From positions 1-40,102 of IMG/VR virus record IMGVR_UViG_3300008952_000116: a stretch of 40,102 nt of DNA. One strand, 5' to 3'. This stretch comes from a virus. Numbering within the stretch: position 1 is the stretch's first letter; the number at the start of each line of letters is the position of its first letter. Made by a program: the position numbers and the translations under genes. Below the pieces are notes generated by a model. The model was not told the DNA's origin and searched no databases. It saw nothing but the letters and a program-made list of their open reading frames with translations. Shown here piece by piece: positions 34,083-40,102 of the stretch.

Positions 34083-35852
34083 TTAACCTTCGCACGCTAA
34101 ACACGTTTCTTCTGAAATTGAATCAAATATATACTGTCTAAGAGCTTCATCAGATACCTTATCTGCGCGTTTTATAGCCTCACTTCTTAAATAATATAGC
34201 GTTTTTACTCCTTTTTTCCAAGCCATCATATGTACGGCATGGAGTTCTTGCTTTGAAACATCTGCCGGAAAAAATAAATTAAGAGATTGGCTCTGACAAA
34301 TGTGTTCTTGTCTATCAGCTGCAAATTCTACAATCCATCTTTGATCTATCTCTACTCCAGTCTTAAATATATCTTTTGTATCTTTGTCTAAAAAATCTAA
34401 ATGTTGTACTGAGCCGTCATGAGTAATAATACTTTGCCATATTTCATCAGTATTCATACCAATTTCATCTAAACAATGTTCTAAATATTCGTTTTTGAGG
34501 AGACTACTTCCTGTCTTAGTTTTTTGTACAAATGCATTAGCGCGGTAGGGTTCAATGCTTGGGCTAGTGTTACCACAAATAATGCTGCTGCTAGCATTAG
34601 GAGCAATAGCCAATAAATGGGAATTGCGAACGCCATAGCCAATACCATCAGGACACTCTCCCCGCTCTTTTGCCAAAATTTTTGTAGCTTCATTTGCTTT
34701 CCTTTTTATTTCATGGAACATACTTTTGTTCCTAACTTTTGCGATAACTGATTCAAACGGGATACTGTGTCTTTGTAGATATGCATGGAATCCCATCGCC
34801 CCCAACCCAAGGCTTCTTTCTTGCCTAGCGCTGTAGACTGCTCGATGTAGTTCTGATGGAGCGTTATGGATGAAGTGGTCAAGTACATTATCTAACATTC
34901 TGATGAGATCTGGGATAAATAAGTCATTATTTTTCCACTCATCGTATTCCTCCAGATTTACACTTGATAGACAGCAAACAGCCGTTCGATCTACGTCTGT
35001 GGGTAGTGTAATCTCTGAACACAGGTTAGAATGATGTACTTTTAGCCCTAATTTTTGTTGAAATTCTGGTAAAGCCTTGTCAACTGTATCTTTAAACATT
35101 ATATACGGCTCGCCAGTTTCTACACGATTCTGTATAAGTTTTACCCACAGTGTTTTAGCGGGTACAGTTTTGACTACTTTTCCAGTGTGTGGGTCGATTA
35201 AATCCCAAGAATCGTCGAAGTTTTCTTCTCTTGTTGCGCCTTCTATTAGACGCATGAAGTCATCAGTAATAACAACAGCGTGATGCAAATTAATAGATTT
35301 TCTATTAATATCACCTCCAGTTGGCTTACGAATATCGAGAAACTCCTCCATTTCTGGGTGAGATATGTCCAAATAGGCTGCATAGCTCCCTCTCCTAGTT
35401 ATACCTTGAGAAAATGCTAACATTTCCCCATCTACTACTTTCAAAAACGGAATCACTCCCGTACTTTCAGAGCCGTTACTTGTTGAGGAACCTACTCCTC
35501 TAACGCTGCTCCAGTCTCCTCCAATACCCCCACCTACTGAGGATAGAAAAGCATTCTCAGTATAGTGAGATGTTATTCCGCCCCTGCTGTCTTCTACATG
35601 ATTTAAAAAACAACTTATAGGCATACCTCTTTCAGTACCCCCATTACTTAAAACGGGAGTAGAGAACATAAACCAAAGTTTACTAGCATAATCATATAAT
35701 CTTTGGGCGTGTTCTTCATCGTCCGAAAATGCCATTGCAGCACGTGCAAAAGCATCTTGAGGGGACATCTCACCATCTAGCATATATCTATCGTTCAGAG
35801 TTTTTATACTGAACTCAGACAAGTATTTATCCCTGTTGTAGGAAATTTCCAT
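34083..35852 (-). CDS. nrdA: Ribonucleotide reductase class I large subunit, without ATP-cone
   Basis: This 589-residue catalytic subunit reduces NDPs to dNDPs. Active-site parts are present: Cys81 (MPISCFLN), the thiyl-radical Cys278 with Asn276 and Glu280 (NLCSE), and the redox partner Cys293 (AVCCLSSVNL). Tyr553-Tyr554 (KTLYYLRS) carry the radical, and the C-terminal CxxC (Cys584, Cys587) exchanges electrons with thioredoxin or glutaredoxin. It is about 170 residues shorter than E. coli NrdA (761). It starts straight into the fold (SPQDAFARAAMAFSDDEEHA), so the N-terminal ATP-cone that gives dATP inhibition is missing. The start has GGAG 8 bases upstream and overlaps the exonuclease gene by 26 bases. 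Confidence 0.95.
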   Translation of the reverse strand: MEISYNRDKYLSEFSIKTLNDRYMLDGEMSPQDAFARAAMAFSDDEEHAQRLYDYASKLWFMFSTPVLSNGGTERGMPISCFLNHVEDSRGGITSHYTENAFLSSVGGGIGGDWSSVRGVGSSTSNGSESTGVIPFLKVVDGEMLAFSQGITRRGSYAAYLDISHPEMEEFLDIRKPTGGDINRKSINLHHAVVITDDFMRLIEGATREENFDDSWDLIDPHTGKVVKTVPAKTLWVKLIQNRVETGEPYIMFKDTVDKALPEFQQKLGLKVHHSNLCSEITLPTDVDRTAVCCLSSVNLEEYDEWKNNDLFIPDLIRMLDNVLDHFIHNAPSELHRAVYSARQERSLGLGAMGFHAYLQRHSIPFESVIAKVRNKSMFHEIKRKANEATKILAKERGECPDGIGYGVRNSHLLAIAPNASSSIICGNTSPSIEPYRANAFVQKTKTGSSLLKNEYLEHCLDEIGMNTDEIWQSIITHDGSVQHLDFLDKDTKDIFKTGVEIDQRWIVEFAADRQEHICQSQSLNLFFPADVSKQELHAVHMMAWKKGVKTLYYLRSEAIKRADKVSDEALRQYIFDSISEETCLACEG

Positions 35853-36681
35853 CTATAAGTCTCCGATCTATTTCTGCTGTATTATCAGCTCCGATTGCGT
35901 CTTCACAATATGTTATTAAATCCATTAATTGATAATTTGTAAGTAATACTTCGCCATTCGAGTTAAGTTCTTGAATAAACTTATAGTTACTGTCTATAGG
36001 TATTTGGTCATAGATATCCATAGCACTACCATATGCAGTTATAAGAGTAGCAGCGCGTTTAGGGCCAATGCCTGTAATTCCCGCTACATTATCTCCTTTA
36101 TCTCCAATTAAGCACTTATAAGATATGTACTCATCGGGGGTTACTTCATAATGTTCGCTCCAGTTATCTACAGTTACTTCTTTTCTCGTAACATAAGAAA
36201 ACCTGGAAACCCCTTCTTGAATGAGTAAATCCCAGTCTCTATCGCTAGATATGAGCCAAATTTCTTCAAACTTAAACTTATCTTTATATTTTACTAAGTA
36301 TGCAGCAATATCATCTGCTTCTACTCCGTTAAATCTAAATACAGGACATTGTTTAGATAATTCTACTAAAGTTTTTTCATACTCTTCGAAGAAATCTTCA
36401 AATGCTTTTTTCTCTTCCTCGGTTTGTTGTGCGTATTTTTCTTTTCTACTCTGCTTATAATCAGCACTTATGTCTTTTCTATATGTAGATGTTCCTAAAT
36501 CTGAAGTAATGATTATATTTTCACATCTATAAGAATGGGCAAGAGAGACTACTGTTTTTATATATTCTTCACAAAAGTCTGTTCTGCCTTGGTGCTTCCA
36601 TCTAAAAGCTAAATTTAAAGAGTCTACTATTAATACTGAACCAGGATTTTTATCTAATACTTTTGAAAAATTAAACGCCAT
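35827..36681 (-). CDS. FEN-type 5'-3' exonuclease / flap endonuclease (T5 D15- or T4 RNase H-like)
   Basis: This 284-residue nuclease would remove RNA primers and 5' flaps, or resect DNA ends. Acidic metal ligands in family order are Asp20 (LIVDSLNLAFR), Asp61, Glu121, Asp123 and Asp124 (GVEADDIAAYL), Asp147 and Asp149 (SSDRDWD), then Asp194 and Asp197. The helical-arch region has STYRKDISADYKQSRK with the conserved Tyr-Arg and Lys. The H3TH DNA-binding motif GDKGDNVAGITGIGPKRA occupies 193-210. It overlaps both neighbours and lies with the gp46/47-like pair, so it may also trim recombination ends. Confidence 0.93.
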   Translation of the reverse strand: MAFNFSKVLDKNPGSVLIVDSLNLAFRWKHQGRTDFCEEYIKTVVSLAHSYRCENIIITSDLGTSTYRKDISADYKQSRKEKYAQQTEEEKKAFEDFFEEYEKTLVELSKQCPVFRFNGVEADDIAAYLVKYKDKFKFEEIWLISSDRDWDLLIQEGVSRFSYVTRKEVTVDNWSEHYEVTPDEYISYKCLIGDKGDNVAGITGIGPKRAATLITAYGSAMDIYDQIPIDSNYKFIQELNSNGEVLLTNYQLMDLITYCEDAIGADNTAEIDRRLIDGNFLQQG

Positions 36682-37117
36682 TTTCTATTAACTCTATATG
36701 TTCTTGTCTCAACCATTCTTCTGCCAGTAATACATAACAATCTAACCAAGATATAAACATATATTTACACTTTTTTGGTTTGTGTTCAGTTACTACAAAT
36801 ACTCTTGACCTGTTATATTTAAAAAATAATAAAGGCTGTTGGTTGCCGTTTTCTGCTTGTGTTATTAATTTTTTCCACCACCGAATAAGATTATTAGTTT
36901 TTTCAGCAGTAAACATTCTGTCTGTTAGGGGAGATTCTGAATAATTTTTTACTTCTATACAGTAATGGTTCTTTGCGTGGGGCACATAGAGATCGCCTTT
37001 TAGATACTCCAATGCGCCAGAAGCTGGAACCCTTTCAAATTTTAACCCAGTGTACTCTCGTAACATATCTCTTACTAAATATTCACCTCTTGCGCCTTTT
37101 GCTCTTGAATCTACCAT
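36671..37117 (-). CDS. Holliday-junction-resolvase-like nuclease (PD-(D/E)XK, Hjc-type)
   Basis: This 148-residue protein begins with SRAKGARGEYLVRDML and continues FERVPASGALEYLKGDLYVP, then HYCIEVKNY. Glu12, Asp42, Glu55 and Lys57 fit the E...D...ExK catalytic set of Hjc-like resolvases, as does the KG..GE start followed by RVPaSGa. It would cut four-way junctions made by recombination-driven replication so that DNA can be packaged. The substrate is inferred; a related structure-specific nuclease is possible. It is two bases from the SbcC-like gene and overlaps the exonuclease gene by 11 bases. Confidence 0.8.
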   Translation of the reverse strand: MVDSRAKGARGEYLVRDMLREYTGLKFERVPASGALEYLKGDLYVPHAKNHYCIEVKNYSESPLTDRMFTAEKTNNLIRWWKKLITQAENGNQQPLLFFKYNRSRVFVVTEHKPKKCKYMFISWLDCYVLLAEEWLRQEHIELIENGV

Positions 37118-37119
37118 TA

Positions 37120-38916
37120 TTAATACAACCTACTTATGTTTTCTTCTTTTACTATCTCTATCTTTTCTAGTAATGGATGTGTCCAGCCGTGGCTAACTAC
37201 ATAGGTATTTAGATTTTCTTCTTCAGTTAAAACTTCTACAAGTTTTTCCCTCCCCAAATCATCTAATACACTTACTACTTCATCTAAAAATAGTATATTA
37301 ATTCTTGACTTAGAAATACTACTCATTAACTTACGAATTGCTATTAATGTTGCAGTATTTACTCGGGCTAGTTCTCCGGATGACAATGCTAGAATATCTA
37401 CTATTTTACCATTGTCTGTTATTTGTACATTTAATTTGTCATTTGAAACCACAAATTCAAGCGTAAACCTGCCATCAGAAAATTCAGCTAAATAAGTATT
37501 TACTAATTCTTCTAACTCTTTAACTAAATTCTCTATTTTGTAGGCTAGGAGTCCGTTTGTACTGAAAGCTTTTTTAAGTATTTCTAAATTTATGAAGACT
37601 TTGTTTTGCTTACTAACTTTATTCTCGGCTTCTTTGAGCTGAGCTTTAAAGGCTTCTGTTTGTTCTTGTATGATTTGGATCCTTGTGTTATTTTTGGTGC
37701 GCCTTTCGTTTTCTTTCGCGATTTCTCCCAGCTTTTCTTTTGCTGTATGAATTCTCTCGCGAACTCCTGCAATGCGGCTATTAAGCTCATCGCCGTCCAC
37801 TTGCTTACTTGATAAGCTATGGTCAATGCGGCTATACAAATCTTCCCAATCTTTTTGAATACTGATTTTAGTATTGTACTGAGAGTTGTTATCTTTGATT
37901 CTTTTGATCTTTCGGGATATGTTGCCACGCTTTTTTTCTACCTCCTCTATACTATCCAATTCTGTTTGTATTAAATCTTTTTTGAATTCTTTGTCTACTG
38001 TTTGCTCACAAGTGGGACACTTATCCCCTAGTTTTAATAATTTTTCTAACAATATATTAGAACTATTAACTGAGGCTTTTAAACTACCTTCTTCGGTTTG
38101 TAACTTATCATAGGACAGTAATTCGCTGGCATTTATTTCATTAGCTTTATTAATATTTATCTGCTTAAATAAGTCTTTATAACTATTATTAGTTTTTATT
38201 TTTTTATTTTTTTCCGAGATATTTTCAAATTCTAATAATAAAGACCTTAAAATCTCTTCATCTTCAGTCGTGTTAATTTCTAAATTTAACATTGGAAGTA
38301 TGGTAGTACTTTCCAATTTATTGTCATGCAACCATTTTTCTACCGTTGCTATAGTCGCATTTATCTCATTTATTGTAGAGTTTATTTCTCGAGAGGCTTC
38401 TTTGAAAACCTCAAATAACTTTACATATTCTTCTAAGTGCAATAAATCAATTAAAAACTTTTTCCTATTAGTATCTGTAGCAGTTAGAAATTGTAAACTA
38501 CTATTAGTGTTCTGATAAACTAATTGGCTGAATGTTTTGAAATCTATACCTAGAATATCTTGTAGAGTTCTATAAGTATTTGTAGCGGTATGGCTTGATA
38601 TATCTTCGCCATCTTTAAGAAGTTTCACTTTTATACTTGCTTTTCTAATCACAATCACTTCGTATAAAGAGTCTTCTTTAGTAAAGGTTAGATGAATGTC
38701 ATATCCATCATTAATATATCTATTGGGAATATCGGCTTTTTTTATTCCTTTTGAATTTTTATTGTATAATACTTCTTCAATAATCAATGGTATGGAAGAC
38801 TTTCCCATACCATTTTTACCTATTATTTGGGTAACATTACTACTATCTAAATCAAGTTCATTATTATCACCGTAGCTGAAGCAATTATTCCATTTGAGCC
38901 TTTTTAGAGTAATCAT
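37120..38916 (-). CDS. SbcC/Rad50-like recombination ATPase (T4 gp46 / T5 D13-like)
   Basis: This 598-residue SMC-type ATPase has Walker A GKNGMGKS (33-40), a zinc hook CPTC (Cys300, Cys303), the ABC signature LSSGE (511-515), Walker B ILFLDE (541-546) and the switch His in VVSHGW (near 576). Two coiled-coil arms (about 165-295 and 310-470) flank the hook. Arms are short, as in T4 gp46 (560) rather than E. coli SbcC (1048). With the SbcD-like nuclease encoded just upstream (32-base overlap), it would resect DNA ends and process branched DNA in replication and recombination. Confidence 0.95.
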   Translation of the reverse strand: MITLKRLKWNNCFSYGDNNELDLDSSNVTQIIGKNGMGKSSIPLIIEEVLYNKNSKGIKKADIPNRYINDGYDIHLTFTKEDSLYEVIVIRKASIKVKLLKDGEDISSHTATNTYRTLQDILGIDFKTFSQLVYQNTNSSLQFLTATDTNRKKFLIDLLHLEEYVKLFEVFKEASREINSTINEINATIATVEKWLHDNKLESTTILPMLNLEINTTEDEEILRSLLLEFENISEKNKKIKTNNSYKDLFKQININKANEINASELLSYDKLQTEEGSLKASVNSSNILLEKLLKLGDKCPTCEQTVDKEFKKDLIQTELDSIEEVEKKRGNISRKIKRIKDNNSQYNTKISIQKDWEDLYSRIDHSLSSKQVDGDELNSRIAGVRERIHTAKEKLGEIAKENERRTKNNTRIQIIQEQTEAFKAQLKEAENKVSKQNKVFINLEILKKAFSTNGLLAYKIENLVKELEELVNTYLAEFSDGRFTLEFVVSNDKLNVQITDNGKIVDILALSSGELARVNTATLIAIRKLMSSISKSRINILFLDEVVSVLDDLGREKLVEVLTEEENLNTYVVSHGWTHPLLEKIEIVKEENISRLY

Positions 38917-39844
38917 TAAATGTTCCTATGATTTCGGATACGTTATTCGGGTCTATTTCTAGTATATAATTTAGATATTCGATTAATTCGTCTTCTAATG
39001 TCATTTCTTTATCTATTATGAGAGCGGCTTCAGAATTTCGTTTTACTACTTTCTTATCCAATAATTCTGAATTTTTCACTGAAGCTAGTTGTTGCATATC
39101 TCCTTCTATCTCATAAATAGTGTGGTGATAGTCTGTCGGTATCATCTCTTCCTCGCTCTTTACTGTTCTTCGAATTAGTTGAGGCAGGTTAAACGGTTCC
39201 CATATCCAATCCCAAGTATTCTCAGCAATATATAAAAATCCTGTTGAGACTTCGGTTCTATGGAAAGAGGTAGTCATTGGACTGCCTGGATAAACAATGT
39301 TTCTCTGTGTATTGCTATGAGCGTGTAAATCGCCTGCAAACACAACCGGAAACGGGTCAAATCTATGTAGATCAACTTCAGGCTTCACATGAGGGGGTAT
39401 CTCACCCCTCACATGAGTAAATAGAGGCCAATCAGGATTGAACTTTTCTATACTATTGGGCTTATGAAGATCTGCGTACGGAAGAATACTAAAACCTAAA
39501 TCCTTATCCTCATAGGATATGTCAATAACACTGACCAATGGATTTATCTGTCTAGTAACATCTTTTAGCTGGGTAAAAAAGGTTTTATTCTTTTTTGTGG
39601 CTTCATGATTACCGTCAAAAATTAGAGTGGGTCTTTGAGCTTTAGATATAAAAGAAAAGTACAGCTCTAATTCTATCATAGTAGGTAACCTATCAAATAG
39701 GTCACCTCCAATGATATGCATAGAACAGCTTTTTTCTTGCTCTCTTATTGCTTCAAAAAATAACTCATACCGATTTAATGCCCACTTTACAGGGACATTT
39801 TTCTGGCCTAACTTTAGGTGCCAATCGGCTGTGAATAATATCAT
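38885..39844 (-). CDS. SbcD/Mre11-like nuclease (T4 gp47 / T5 D12-like)
   Basis: This 319-residue calcineurin-like phosphoesterase carries the Mre11 metal motifs: Asp7 and His9 (TADWHL), Asp48 (GGDLFDR), Asn79 and His80 (FDGNHE), His144 (FTHV), His174 and His176 (GDLHAHSN). Length is close to T4 gp47 (339). The C-terminal part (240-319) is probably the cap and ATPase-binding region. It partners the SbcC-like ATPase encoded next. Start ATG overlaps the stop of the upstream gene (ATGA). Confidence 0.95.
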   Translation of the reverse strand: MILFTADWHLKLGQKNVPVKWALNRYELFFEAIREQEKSCSMHIIGGDLFDRLPTMIELELYFSFISKAQRPTLIFDGNHEATKKNKTFFTQLKDVTRQINPLVSVIDISYEDKDLGFSILPYADLHKPNSIEKFNPDWPLFTHVRGEIPPHVKPEVDLHRFDPFPVVFAGDLHAHSNTQRNIVYPGSPMTTSFHRTEVSTGFLYIAENTWDWIWEPFNLPQLIRRTVKSEEEMIPTDYHHTIYEIEGDMQQLASVKNSELLDKKVVKRNSEAALIIDKEMTLEDELIEYLNYILEIDPNNVSEIIGTFNDYSKKAQME

Positions 39845-40102
39845 GCCACATTAAATTCTTCTTCAAGAGTGTCATCTACTTCACCAACCGCAGCCTTTCT
39901 AACCGTATCTAGAAGTTCTTTTTGAGCGTCCGGAGTTGGTCTAGCCATAACGTCATCCATAGACTTGAGGTCAGCAATAGCTGCCATTTCGTCTTCAGTT
40001 AACGCACGGGGCTTACACTTTAATACTTGTAGTTGATATTCTACATTGTAAGCTAGTGGGCCGGTCTTTACTCGCTTAAAGCAAATATCCCAGCCAGTTT
40101 CT
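39841..40102 (-). CDS. C-terminal end of an unidentified protein, partial at the right edge
   Basis: The minus-strand frame runs from the window end to TGA (complement of 39841-39843), giving about 87 residues. The visible part has GWDICFKRVKTG, then YNVEYQLQVLKCKPRALTED, then EDEMAAIADLKSMDDVMA, and an acidic tail ending DDTLEEEFNVA. An acidic tail after a small beta domain, next to gp46/47-like genes, would fit a single-stranded DNA-binding or recombination-mediator protein. That is a weak inference; I do not recognise the family from this fragment. Confidence 0.6.
   Translation of the reverse strand, partial: ETGWDICFKRVKTGPLAYNVEYQLQVLKCKPRALTEDEMAAIADLKSMDDVMARPTPDAQKELLDTVRKAAVGEVDDTLEEEFNVA

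Noticed and set aside
37590-37928. 112-codon minus-strand frame inside the SbcC-like gene
   Set aside because: It is an out-of-frame shadow of the coiled-coil region, whose real frame holds Walker, hook and signature motifs.

Overview
This window is a piece of an AT-rich tailed-phage (Caudoviricetes) genome with a lambda-like, long non-contractile (siphovirus) tail. The lambda-order tail genes, HK97-fold capsid, beta-propeller and LDGVT-repeat fibre genes, and a replication block with ribonucleotide reductase are typical of marine phages. The host cannot be named from the sequence. The standard bacterial code is used. No tRNA, CRISPR, insertion sequence, integrase, repressor, terminase or lysis gene is visible.

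Layout, plus strand: portal C-terminus (1-148); a small unknown (141-476); a protease-scaffold-capsid fusion (460-2484) with a strong internal ribosome binding site; a terminator; connector and completion genes (2554-5074); tail tube (5135-6538); a promoter plus terminator element (6548-6623); tail assembly chaperones G and GT, joined by a predicted -1 frameshift (6647-7500); tape measure (7500-10883); gpM-, gpL- and gpK-like proteins; and a 2512-residue gpI-gpJ fusion ending in a self-cleaving S74 chaperone (12997-20535). The order follows lambda Z-U-V-G-T-H-M-L-K-I-J. After one more virion protein, a second consensus promoter (21740-21768) opens a cassette of about ten fibre or adhesin genes (21788-33057). 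These share N-terminal modules, linker motifs and 13-residue repeats, but carry different distal domains. The cassette ends with a fibre-assembly chaperone-like gene.

Layout, minus strand: from 40102 down to 33122 runs one tightly packed operon: partial unknown, SbcD/gp47-like nuclease, SbcC/gp46-like ATPase, Holliday-junction-resolvase-like nuclease, FEN-type 5' exonuclease, nrdA and nrdB. It converges on the structural genes at a 16-bp hairpin (33068-33107). Nearly all genes overlap or abut, which suggests translational coupling.

How it works together: the minus operon supplies deoxynucleotides and processes recombination and replication intermediates. The plus-strand genes build the head, neck, tail and a diversified host-recognition apparatus. 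The most notable points are the dual-product protease/capsid gene, the complete frameshift signal in the tail chaperone, the promoter that runs straight into a terminator, and the modular fibre cassette with a predicted seven-bladed propeller. Positions and motifs were read by eye; family assignments are from motif and order recognition, not from searches.
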